Positions 13,636 to 26,382 of a DNA stretch of 64,000 nucleotides are shown here, piece after piece. The notes beneath the pieces were generated by a model that saw only the letters and a program-made list of their open reading frames with translations, had not been told where the DNA came from and searched no databases. The stretch's first letter is position 1; each line of letters opens with the position of its first letter. The DNA is from Agelaius tricolor (lineage: Eukaryota > Chordata > Aves > Passeriformes > Icteridae), in assembly GCA_023055355.1 (NCBI GenBank), contig JALJCS010000036.1:124001-188000 (forward strand). The letters are read 5' to 3'. A program made the position numbers and the translations under genes.

Positions 13636-15029
13636 CTACAAAAACAGGAAACAAAGTCAACACACAAATTAAAATTCCAAGTGTGAACAAAGCTCAGATT
13701 TGGTTTTATTTCTCTGTCAGCTCTGCTCAGCCTACACAAAACCAGTGTGGAGGGAACCTAGAGCAGAAATCCTGCCCCAAACTAGGAAGAGTGTGACATT
13801 GTCACCCCTCATTGAAGGCATAAGAAGCTTCTAATCACACACATGCGGTGATGGAAAGAAAAGAGAAACAAAATTAAGGTGACATAATTACAAGGCAGTG
13901 CTATTTGTTCCCAGGGAAAACATTCCACATCTGCCTCTTCAGGAAGGGATGTGCCTGCTGTAAAAGGGAACAGCCTACTGCTTATCTAGCAAAGGCAGCA
14001 CAGCACGTGCACAGGAAGTATTTCAGATGTCACACAGCATCAAGGCACTTCTGAACATACTGGGGTGGGGGAACATAAAAAAAAAGGAACCAGGATTTTA
14101 GTAGAAAAGACTTTTTTTTTTCTGGAGAAAGTTCTGAAATGAGATGCCAGGGGAACTAAGTTTAGGGAAATCACAACGTGTCTTGATTTTGACAGATTCT
14201 GCAGCACAGTAAAAACAGGCTCAGTATTTTAGAAAAAGGGAGGTTCTGTCCTCAAAATCTTGCAGTTCAAACTTAGACAACCACAACTGGACATGTCAGC
14301 AGGAACAGCATGGGGTGACTAGGGAGAACTACAAAATCAGGTTGTTCCAGTGCTGTTCGAAGCCAGCCTTCATCCATAGCCCACTTCAGCCTAACCTTCT
14401 CCTCATGAAGCCCAGGCCAACTCATCCCCTTTGGCCCAGGCACAAAGCACAGTTTGGTGGCTTTAGTGTAACATCACATCAGCTCCTCATCTTCATGTGA
14501 CAACGTGCTGAGTGTGCAGCACGTGCTCAGCTTGTTCAAGAGCATCCCAGGGCTGCAGTGTCAGCGGGCACAGCCGCGCACACCATCGATGGAAGCTCTG
14601 CCAGTGGGGCTTTTCAGCTTTGCTTTGCTCAGCTGTGTGGGGGAAAATGCTTCTTTGGATCAGACAACCATGCTCCAGGCTACTTCTCTCTGATGTAGCT
14701 CAAATTCCATCGCAGCGATGTTCTCAGAATGGAAGGGGGAAACACCTCAACAGAGCCATTAAACCCTCAAAACACAATTGGGGATCACAGCTTTAAACAG
14801 CTTAGAAAAAGGAACAAGTATCTGTACAGGTTTCTGGGCAGCAAACGAGAACATCAGAAGGTTTTGATTTCAGAGGCAGACAGCCACAAGTTGCTCAGGA
14901 AACACCCTCAATCCCTCCAGTCTAATCCATTAACACTGTTAAAATACAGCTTTCACACACATTTGGATGCACGGTTTGGTACATCCACGTGTTGCATCGA
15001 GGACACCACTTGCAAGAACTGGAATGAAT

Positions 15030-15345
15030 GAACGACAGAATCATTCAAGCTGGAAAAGCCCTCTAAGATGATTAAGTCCAACCACTAACCCGTGTCCTCA
15101 AGTGCGACACCCACATGTTTTTGACCGCTTCCAGGAATTCTGACTCCAACACTGCTCTGAGCAGCCTGTGCCATGGCTTGACCACCCTTTCGGTGAAGAA
15201 ATTTTCCCTGATATCCAACCTAAAACTCCCTGACACAACTTGAGGCTGTTTTATCTTATCCTGTCCCTTACTCCCTAGGTGCAGAGCCTGCCCCTCATCT
15301 GCTCCAGTCTCCTGCCAGGGAATGTTCCCCCACTGAAGGCAGAAG
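15030..15345 (-). mobile_element. CR1-family 3' fragment
   Basis: From the left it reads CAGAATCATTCAAGCTGGAAAAG, then TAAGATGATTAAGTCCAACC, then TTGACCACCCTTTCGGTGAAG and CTCCCTAGGTGCAGAGCC. These are typical phrases of an older CR1 subfamily in reverse orientation. It is one of the longer copies in the left half. Confidence 0.85.
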
Positions 15346-18300
15346 AGCCACCACCATCCCTGCCTGCCCTTTCAAGCACGCCCTTGTGGGAAAGGAAAGC
15401 AGAAGGGAAACTGAAACCGCCACCTCAAGGCCTGCTTGAACCTCAGCACAAATGACAGCAGTGCTCCCACTGCTCCCCAGGAGCTGGGTTTGATTTGCCT
15501 TTCAAGGGCATTGCTGCACAGGCTGCGCTGAGCCCTGCACTGCGAGGGGCACATTTGTGCCTGGAATACTGATCCTGGCAGCAGCCACTGCTGGACACTC
15601 GCTGTGCACACCCCAGACATCTGTCACTGCCCAACGGCGCAGCTGGGAGCACCTCAGCCTGTGCTGGGAGGCTCTTCCTGCGCAGAACACTAAATCCTCA
15701 ATATCTGGTTATCGACAGAATCAGCATAAAAGGCACACTGGGGGAAAAAAAGTAATGCCAGGGTAGAGGAAGGAGCAAAGTCTGCGTTCCCGCAGCATTG
15801 CCTGCACTGAGGAACAGGCACCTCTACCAAAGAATGGATTAAGCAGTGCAGATCCTGCTGCCAGCATTAACTACGAGTGGCTAACTGGAAAGCTGTATTC
15901 TGGAATGATATTTGAGATAACCCACTCCACAGAACAGAAATTTGCTTTTATCCCCTACTGTCACAGGTTTCCCAGATACCTACTTCTGAGAAAACTTGGC
16001 TTTTTAATTTCCTCTAGCATGACATGCCACAGCTCTCTGAATATTCATGTCCTCTGAGTGCCCTACATTCCCCGGGCCTGACAGCTGTGTGAAATTCCTG
16101 TTCCTGAGAGCCCTGTTGCCGGCACAGCTCAGGACTCTCCCCTGCCCCTCTGGTACTCAGGCCATCACAGCAGCAGAACCATGTCTTTGTCTGCCTCGAG
16201 ACTTCAAACACTTTACAGCTTTTTCCCCAGCTCTTTGTACCACTCTAAGAATATATTCCTGTTCCATTGACCCGGCTCTGAACTCCTGCAGAAAGGCAAT
16301 GGCTTCTTTCCAGCTAGGCAGCTAATCCACACACAATAGAAAAGGACTGTTTCACAGCAATGCTGGAGTGTTTTGTACCCTGTTTCTTCAGTCTTAACAC
16401 ATTCCCTGTGCACAGGGAATTTTGTCTTTCCCAGCTCTGCCCATGTGCTCAGCTCTGTCACATTCTCTCCCAGCAACACAAACCAGCCCAATTCCAGATT
16501 TTGGATCTCCTCCCATGCCCTCCTACCCATTCCTTGCACCAGCACCAATGCAGCTGCTCTGGGAACACTCAAAGATGACCTGATGCACACCAAGCACATC
16601 CAGAGGAATGGGCTGGGGATGACAGGACCTCGGCCGGACCAAGAGCTGCACACCAAGGCGCCACTGCTTGCTCCAGCCTTGGGCAATCCACATCCGTGAG
16701 CTTTACTGAATGCCCTTTTACATCTTCCCTCCTTCCTCACCATCTCATTTTCAGCAATCCTTACCCAGACCTCTGGAATATTAAGCATTCAGTTCCCTTC
16801 AGAATGAAGCTCATTAGCTGGACCCCTCTGTCCTGACTGCTCATCTCCTCCAGTAACATGAACAGCTTCCTTCAAAAGACTACAGCACATTTCCAAAAGT
16901 CCAGCTAAAACCGAAGCCAATGTTGGTTGTTTTCCCCAACTAAACTAGAAAACTGACAACTCTTCCAAGCAGAAGTGGCACATTACTTCTCCACAGTGGC
17001 TGCCAACAGGCTTGCCTTAGGCATGGAAACGCAGTTTCCACGCTGGCTCAGCTCTAAATCACCATCCCAGAGAGGGACACGACAGCAGCTGGGCAGCTAC
17101 TACAGGGCTTTTACTGTAATGAGACACAAAACCCAAGGCTGTCTTGGAAAAAAACGCATGTGGGGGAGAGAAAGGATGCTCTTATAACTGTTTGGGACTA
17201 TATCCACCAGCTGGAGGGAAAGGAAGGGTTAACACATACCCATAGCTTGAGGAACATGCTCCTGCATTAATATAGACCATGACCCATGAAATTAAACAAG
17301 CTCACCTGACAACTCCCAGATGATTATTCATTTTGACCCAATATGGTGCTAGTAACAGCCAATAAACAAATATTATATTATTGCCGCTTCAGCCCTTTGC
17401 TTTACACTACTTAAAAAACTACATTACTGCAGCAGCACCCAGAAGGCTCCCACAGATGATGAGAGCCCAGCAAAGGGCTGGTGCTGCCCACAACAGCTCA
17501 CCAGCATAACAAGACAAAGCAGACACCAGGAATAAGGCCAGTTGGGAGATGGCAGCCTCTGCTTCATCACTCAGACACCGTCCTGAGTCTTCCTCCCTGA
17601 ATTGCCAAACTCCACCTGAATGGTTGATCCAAGCCATCAGGGCTCTCCCCAGCTGCAAATGTTTCTCAAGGGCCAGACTCACAAACCCTCCCCAACTAGC
17701 CCATGGATCTGGCTGCCTGTTCCTTTTTATACATGCAATTTCAAAAGTAAAATCAACATTTTATTCTCTCACCAATAACTACTCCTTCCAGGAAGACAGA
17801 TGAGCGGATTTTTGCAAAGGTGAGATAGCTCCACCTAATGCCATGGGTCTGTTGGCAATGAAACTCCATCAGGTCCTCAGGGGGAGGGCTAAAGAAACTC
17901 ATTTCATCTGCCAGCAGTGAGATTAAGAGCATGGTATGGTAAACAATATTAAAATTCTGTTCTACAAAGCAGCATACCTCAACAGCACCAAAGTATTCTC
18001 CCAAAGGAGAGATTATAGCACGGGTGCACAAGTGGAGTTTAAGTATTACAAGGGAAATTCTTAAAAAGCCTAAATAGATCAACCATGCCAAATGCCCTAG
18101 TACAGATTACAAGACAAGGTGTAAAGGTATAATTAACCTCTTGTTGGATAGTGGTACAAAGGGGAAGAGATGCACAAGCCCCTTTTCAATTCAGTGGATG
18201 ACAAAAAGCTCATGTATTTTTCTGACTCCATCTAAAACAAACCAGCTCCACCTAAAAGTCTTGGTTTGCTCATGTCCTTTGCTCATATGGTTTGAGCATC

Positions 18301-19044
18301 ATTTGCTGGTTTCTGCAAATTGCTGGAACTAAAATGCTGGTTTCAAAATCCTCTGAGCAGCCTCGGCTGACCCAGTTTGTTCTGCACTAATCACACACTG
18401 AGCAGTGGAGAGGTCAGTTGGAGGGAAATCAGAATACTCCTCCTCAGGAAAACCACACAGATTAAACCCAGTTGTTCTGCAGCCTAATGTGGCAACATGC
18501 CAATTAACGGGGTGCACCACTAATTAGCAGCCCAGCAGTTTTCCTCTCTTTCCAAGGATCCCAACACTACAAGCATTTCTGCACTTGTTGGGAAGCAATG
18601 GCTTTGAGCAGGAGCACAGCAGCTGGTTAGCACAAGGAATGGGTTTTGTGGAGGAAGTGGAAAAATCAGACATTAGCATAACAGCTCTATGTGCAATTTA
18701 AATAGAAAATTGGAATAACCAGGACTGAAAACCTCAACACAGTTCATATTACAGTCAATTAAACCGGTGGCTTTTTGTCACAGATTGAACATTTGATAAG
18801 TGGCTCCCCATGCAAACAGCAAATGCTTTCCAGCTCAGTAGCTGCCTGTGGGTGGCACAGTAATATAAGGTTACCAGAGAGGAACTGGAAAGGGAAGGGA
18901 GCTGCATCCTCTAGGGCAGCACCACGGGGAAGGTGAGTGGCTTCTTCCAACACCTGGGCAAAAGCAAGCCTTAAAAGTACTCACGGCCATGCTGTGCAGA
19001 ACTCTGGAGTGGGACTCCTGACCCCGCATCCTTACTGCCCTGGC

Positions 19045-19140
19045 AAAGAATCTCTGAGGTTGGGAAAGATCTCCAGGATCATTGGGTCCAAGCTGTGACC
19101 ACTCACCACCGTGTCAAGCAGAGCAGAGTGCCACATGCAG
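19045..19140 (-). mobile_element. Old CR1 3' fragment
   Basis: GAATCTCTGAGGTTGGGAAAG followed by ATCTCCAGGATCATTGGGTCC matches the reversed 3' end of the CR1 group also seen at 15.0 kb. It is strongly diverged and the edges are approximate. Confidence 0.65.
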
Positions 19141-20465
19141 CTGTTCCTCGAGCACCTCCATGGACAGGGAGCAAACCTGTCATCCTGGGCCCGCCGTCCC
19201 GGAGAGCAGCTGAGGACTGGGGGCTGCACCATCAGCTGAGCTATAATAATCTTCATCAGTTCTCTAGCACACCCCCAAAGGCACAAAATAACAGGGTTAC
19301 TTACTTACCTACCTCTGGCTTCTGGGGTAAAATTCAAACCACCTCTGCCTTCATTTTGTGGTTTCTATTTTCATCAGACTTTGAATAAAAACTTAGCAGC
19401 AGAGTACTCACTCGGTGCTGTGGTCATGCCCCTGTAATTATGACTCGATAGACAATTTCATTTGCAACCACCATTTCCTCCCCAGAACGAGACCACTTTT
19501 CCTCTCTGCCACTGCAGAGCCCATTTGAAAAGTGTTTCTTTTTGCCTCCATTTAAAAAGTGAGAGGAATGAGCTTAACCACCATCAAAGCACTAAAATGA
19601 ATTGGTTAGAAAGCTCACCTGAACTCCCAAAAATCCTGCAGCAGCAGAGCTGAATTTGCAATCCTGCCATAAGGGTCGTTCCCAAAGCACCCTGAATGCC
19701 CAACTGCTTCCTGGGATAAACAGCCCACAGGGTTTGTGCAATCAGATTAAACTCCATGCCTTCCCTGCCGCACGTTCCAGCACATAAACCAGGCATCTTT
19801 AATCAAATTCCACAAAGGCAATGCAACGTTCCCACTTGAAACAATACAAGATACAGGAAACTTATGCTGTGTTGTCAACTCACCTGTTTGAAATTAAAGC
19901 TCTTTCTGAATCAACACTCTGGAATTACATCACTGAATCTAGAGGAGCATTACATTTCACCTTTTGAAGCAGATTTTGCCAAGCAGTTCAGGTAGTCTGA
20001 AATTCAGTTGTAGCCTTATTTTTTTCTTTCACAGACTCACTAGCATAATTTCTAATTATTTCTGATTAAGATATCAAATTTCCTTGAAGAAGCCCTCCTC
20101 AGGCAATTATTTTCTTGCACAGCTCCAGCTTTAATAAAAAGGTGCCCAGGCTTTAACTAGGACAGTAGAGAAATTAATTCCCACTACTGATCTGGCAGTC
20201 TTTATAACATAAGTGTAGGCAGCAAGGCATCCCATTGTGTAAATAAGCTCATAAAGCTTCTGAATGAGAACATTTTCTTAAAAACAAAAAAAAAAATCTT
20301 TTGTAGTTCTCATGGTTGTGCACAAAGTTTATGAAGCAGCAACACTGCCTGGGGATGGCGCTTAGTGCAGCCATCTGACCTACTGGGCCAAAGTTGATTT
20401 TAATCCCAGGTGGAAGTTGTGCCTTTCCTACTGCTCTTACAAGTGCTTTCAGGCAGGGACACAAT

Positions 20466-20575
20466 CGCGGAATGGTTTGGGTTGGAAGGGTCTTTAAGGA
20501 TCATCTAATTCCAACCTTCTGCCATAGGCAGAGACATCTTCCACTAGACTGCGCTGCTCAGCACAGGGTCACTCA
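20466..20575 (-). mobile_element. CR1 LINE 3' fragment
   Basis: GGAATGGTTTGGGTTGGAAGG, then TTTAAGGATCATCTAATTCC and CTTCCACTAGACTGCGCTG, match the reversed CR1 3' end. Only about 110 bases remain. Confidence 0.85.
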
Positions 20576-23500
20576 TCTTTTAGCTTTTGGTCTGATATAC
20601 TCCTCCAAATAATCTTTAATTAAATCTTAAATGGGATAGTCTTAAAGACAGTAATCTCCTGGAACTCCCCCAAGAACAGGAATGTTTCAGCTCTCTTCTC
20701 TCATCACCACTCTAAGTTTCCATTAGAAATGACATTTTCCAGCCAACACATTTAGCTGCATTAAGAGCTCAACAAAACTATCAGGGCTTCTTTCCAGCCA
20801 CAAAAGGACCTTCCACAGTAACAATGGTTGAAAAAACACCCAACTGAAGCGACAAATCTCTCCTCGTGCCCTGCAGGCAGGTTAGCTGACCTGGGCCAGG
20901 AAGGCAACCAGGAAAAAATGCTCTTCTCCAACTGTGCAAATTAAAGCAAGGGAATCATTATAACACCAAGGAACAAGAGGACTTTAAAATTAGAGACAAC
21001 GTCAACATTTCAACATTCTCGAGGCACAGGAGCTGAGGAAATGCCGTGGGATGGGCTGCATTAACAGGAAGGGTGCTGGACATGGCTCTGCATACGCAGC
21101 ATGAGGATTCACAAGCAGAGGATGCTCCACAATGCCTTAGGAGCACTCTAGGTACATCCAGGAGCTCCCAGCCCTTCCCTGTACAGGAACCAGTGATCTC
21201 ACAGAGCAGCTGGCTTGAACGCAGTTCAGTTCCTCAATTATTTTGTCGCGTGGGCCACAGGCAGTTGCTGGAGAACAAGGGAAGGGAGCGAATACGCAGG
21301 AGCTGCTCAGCAGCCACAGCAGCTTTGGAAGTTTACCCAGCTGCAGCCCCACACAGGGCTGCAGTGTCAGTCCTCGCAGCCACGGCTAGGACTGGGCTGG
21401 GGGGACATCGAGTCAGCCTTCCAGCACCAAACAGCCTTGAAAGCCTGGCAGAATCACAGATCCTGCCCACTCCTCTGCCCCTTGTCCCACTGCAAGCACC
21501 ACAGGGAAGGTGCCACCCTTATCTCCCCATGCCGTTTGATCACCAAGCCATGAGAACCCATCCCGCATAATCGCAGAGCATCTGTGACAAACCAAGATTG
21601 TTTACTCATATTTACAAGATTATTTGAGTTTTCTGCTACAAAACTATTCTTAAACTCCTCCAGTACACCTAGAAGCAAAACCCTAAAGCACCAACTGATC
21701 CCAAAGCAGCAGGATTTCTCAGCACTATGTTTTGAAATAAGCAGGACCTCACTGATCATAACTCAAGGGCAGGCACTACCCAGGAATTCCAGTTTAACCA
21801 GTTCCACACTTTCTACCCCTCATTCCTCCCACTTTTTTGGAACAATGGGCAGCAACAGAACCCTGCCCCAATCTATACCAGAATAAACAGTTCATTGGGA
21901 TGAAAAGCCACCTGCTCCCCCCACACAGTTAAAAGCATTTCCAAATTCCAGCTCTCTCCCAGCCAGCACAGATGGACACACCAGGCACAGACACACGCTT
22001 TGCTTCCAGCACAGCCTTTGTCCTGCTGAGACACAAAGCCCAATGGCAGAGGCTGCCTCCATCAGAGCTGTTTTGTTAAGGGATCACGACATAAACCAGC
22101 AATCCTCCAGCCACAAAAACAGTTCAGACTCGCTCCTAGCACACTTAAATTGCAATCTGCTAAAACACACAGGCACTCTCTGGCTTTTGGGGACCACATC
22201 CCTCCACTGGCAGATCACATCCCAAGATCTGACTAATGCATCACCTGCCCCACATGTCCCCAGATGATTAAATTTAACATGGAACAGCTCAGTCATCACC
22301 AGAGATTTTCACTTTCTTGCACACCCTACTTCTGTCCAGGGCAATTCTGCAGGAAGTAAATAACTTCCTTTGCAAAGGAAGCAATAGCCCCAAGAGCAGG
22401 CAATAAAACACTAAAATGGAGCCTGAATGCTGCCTTGCTCACTCCTGCTGGACCTGCCCTGTAATCCCTCAAGTCTGGTGGCATTTAGGGTGGCCTTGCA
22501 TTCGCAGCAGGAGCAGGGCTAGGCAAATGGAGGCCACCAGAGACTGCTGAATCCTCACTTAGACACTGAATCAGCACAGAGGCTGTTCTGCAGCGCACAC
22601 CGAGCTCCAAAAGCACCAGACACTGACATCTCCTTCCCTGCTCCTGGGCTTGTGGTTCCTGTGCTGCTCAGCAAGTCTGGCCATCTGCAGAGCGCTTCCA
22701 TGAGGACCTGGCTACCCGCAGGACAGATTCCTGCTGTGCTTAATCACTGTCCCTGCAGGCCCAAGGCAGAGCCCCACAGCCCTCCTGTCCTCACTGCACT
22801 GCCTGGTGCCACTCTCTCCCTCTTGGCACCCCCAGCACAAGGGGAAGAGTTTCTGAGCACACTGATCACATTGCCCAAGACCAATTTTTCCAGTCCCCTC
22901 AAGTGTACAGGGATCTCTAGCCACAAGATTCATTCATCCTATCAGAAGAGCTCAGGAACTGCTTCTGTTATCTTTTGCCTTTCAACTTAGCTTTCTTTGA
23001 AGACAAATGCTAATATCCTTTACAAAAAATCCAAATCTGATCCAAAACTAGACACATCACTGGAATGAATCACACAGTGTTATTAATTCTCCCACCCATC
23101 AAAACAGAAATGTCTCACCTTGCAAAGCAATTGTAGTGGTTGCCCAGGCTCACAGAAATCTGTCCCATATGTTAAAAATCCGGGTGCACTAAATGAGACT
23201 ATTTGACAAGCACTCTTCTGCAAGGCAGCAAACATTTCACCCCACAATGGCTACTTTAAACCTAGATAGTGATTACAGGGAGCTGAGCTAGGTTCCTATC
23301 AGCCACCACAAACACAGCCTCCCAAGAAAGAATTCCTTTTGAAGACTGAGCTTGCAGGGACACTAGATTCCAGGATCAAGCCTGCAACTGTGAGAAAGCT
23401 TCACAAAATTAAGCTTGGAAGATCTCGCACTCCAAACTGCTACAATCAAAAGCAGGGAACAAAGTGATCCTGCCTTCAACACTAACAGAAATGGCAAATA

Positions 23501-26311
23501 AACCAGGACCTCCACGTCACCTGCACACAGTGTGCCCAACAGGCAAAGCCTCTCCGATTTCCAGCTCCAAGGGACACCCACAATAAAACAGGAGCCATTC
23601 ACTATGAAGGAGGAGGCAGGAATTGCACCCCAGAGCTGCACATTGCTGGCATCCACCACCTCAGCTCCCCATGCACTGCACTCCCAAGTGCTTTAGTGCT
23701 GCATTTTGGACAGCAGGTTAACCCCTCACATTCACCTGGGCAAAAGTCAGCCTGCTGCTGCTGATCCCCACACACAGCAAGTTCAACACAACAACTTTCA
23801 GCATTTCAACATCTCCGACAGACTCTTGGCAAAGAACACGTTCCCCCTCCTGTTTAATGGAGATACAAATCCATTCCCAACACACTCCTGTTTCAACTGA
23901 AGTAGTTGTCACAAGCAAGTGACATGCCACATCAGGACGGGAATTTTTGATGAGGAAGTTTTATTTGCTTCTCAAGTGCTCAAAAGAGGGCAAGGATGAA
24001 GAGGGTATGATCAAGGCAGGCAAATGTTAAACTGTCACACTTCCCCAAAAGCAACCTCAATACCAGCTCCAAATGAGGTTTTGTTGAACCAAACTCATCA
24101 GCAGCCCTGTCAGCCATCCCAGAGAACTCTCATCCCACTGAGGGACCCAACAGTGCCCTTCTCCAGATCAACATTCTGCTCCAAGTTCAAGAAAACAACA
24201 TATTTTGTAGGACACCAGAACAAGGTAACGTGGCTCTAAATCCACACAGAACTACTACCCACATTATCTTGAGGATGCATATCAAACCCCTTGCTGTTGG
24301 CATTAAGAATGAAAACTGTTTTCCTGCACCAAAGTCACCTAGGAAATACCAAAGAATTAAAGAATTTGAGTTTTCAGTACAACAGGACCAAACCACAGTC
24401 ACATTATGAGACAACAGGTAATATCAAACCCTGAGGGATGCATTTGTGGAGAACACAGGAGGACTGAAGTCTACAATCACAGGTTCAATTATCTTAAATG
24501 ATAATCAAAAGGTAGTAAGATAAACATTCACATCAGCATAAGGAATCCTACTCTGCATTTATTCAGCAGTACAGCCACACACGACAGGACAAAGCAATGC
24601 TCACAACATAATATTAAAAACGGTAATACTATTAAAATGAAAGAGCTGTTTCAGTACTCATTACATGCACCAGAAACACAGAATAGCCTTCCATGTTATC
24701 CCCTATGAAATGACTCTGCTCAGGAAGAACACAGGAATGAATCGGCCAGGACATTCATGCGAACCCGCAGTGGACTAAGAGCAAACTCCACCTGCTTGTT
24801 AAAGATTTCACTGCTATAGAAACTATGATTAAACACACAGAGCCATGAATCAGCCACCTGAAACAAAGGTACACCTCAGCAGGCACAGCAGCACCCAGCA
24901 CACTGACAGTCCAGTCACCATCGGCCCCCAAAACTGTGACATTATACAGAAAAACAGCTTTATCCGGACATTTCAGCTCCCTCAAGCATTTCATCTTTCT
25001 TACCTTTGGGGCTGGTTGTTTTAGGGGCTCTCTTGGTTTTGGCAGCGCTTAAAGCTGCACATGCCCCTTGCAGGAACAGCAAACAGGCTCCAAATCCATT
25101 TTGCCACAACTGGATAAAGCAGCTAAAACCAAAGCCCTGCTGCCTCTGGACCAGCTGTGTCCCCGCACTGCAATTCCAATCAAGCCCAGAGAAACGCGGA
25201 GGGAAGATGGCAGGGCTTACCAGCAGTTCCTCTCTAGTCCCTGAACAAAGTGGATTTAAAAGAGGTTTAATTTTCCCAGAGGCTAATGCTCTCAAATCTA
25301 AATAAATCCTCCAAAAGAAGAGATTATCCATAAATTTACTAGTTAGAAATGTTAATGTATCCAGTGCTTATGCAAGGACTGCTGCTCTCCATGCAAGAGT
25401 ATCACCTAAACAATTCCATATTCAAGGAGAAATGGATTTCTGGTAGTTTCTCCCCCATCTCCCTTTCCATGCTGAAATGCAGCCCAGCAGCTTTATAAAT
25501 CCCACTTCCCAAGAGCAGTGGGAATTTACTGCAGAATCAAGGCAAACTTTTTTTTTTTCTATTTCACTGAAAAAGCTCTCAAAAATCTCCCCATGCAAAA
25601 GAACTTAATACAAATAGCAAGATCCACAGACAGGAAAGCCCAATGTGAACCCTGAATAAGCATTTAAATAAAAACATTGCAGAGTTAAAACTTTAAATTA
25701 CACATTCACAAAATACAGGACAAGGTGAAACTCAAGAAACAATTCCTTGAACACAGCTGATGCTGGACTTACCCAACATACCCAAACACTTCCTCCTGTT
25801 ATTCATACTCTATTTACTAAAGGGCCCACCTACACACCATATGACACAGAGCAGGATGGGACTAGACCAGTAGAACCTGGCTGCTAATTATGGCCCTTAA
25901 GGCTGAGATGAATTAATTTGTCCCTCTAGCTATAAACAGGAGGATGACATCCTCACTAACCACAGGTAATTTTGGAGAGGATAGACAGAAGGCTGAAACA
26001 AGGAAAAAGTGACTTGCCTGACATCAAACACCACAACAGCAACATAGCTGGGAGCTAAACCAGGCCTCCTGCCCACCTGAGCATCCTTATTTTCCCTGGA
26101 CTCACAGTTGATAAGTAGAGAGAACACAGTCATTAAAATACAGATTGAAGGCTTCATTTGGAGGCTAGAAGCAGATGTGGAATAATACTGGTTAGTGTAA
26201 TCACTAGTGTCACATTGATTTTGGGGATCCAGCAGCCTCACAACAATCCTTCGTCCTACAATTATCTGTTCACCTCTGGCATGACACAAACACCCTTTAC
26301 AAGGGAACAAA

Positions 26312-26382
26312 TCTAGCAGGAGCTAGACTCCATGACCCTGATGGGTTCCCTTCCTACTCAGCATATTCCATGATTCTGTAAC
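26312..26382 (+). mobile_element. CR1-type 3' tail
   Basis: TAGACTCCATGACCCTGATG, then GGTTCCCTTCCTACTCAG and ATTCCATGATTCTGTAAC, resemble the forward 3' end of a CR1-type LINE. Only the last 70 or so bases are recognisable. Confidence 0.65.

Noticed and set aside
25003..25060. Possible minus-strand exon ending at a GTAAG donor near 25,002
   Set aside because: The donor is good and the frame is Lys/Pro-rich, but no convincing acceptor or homology was found.
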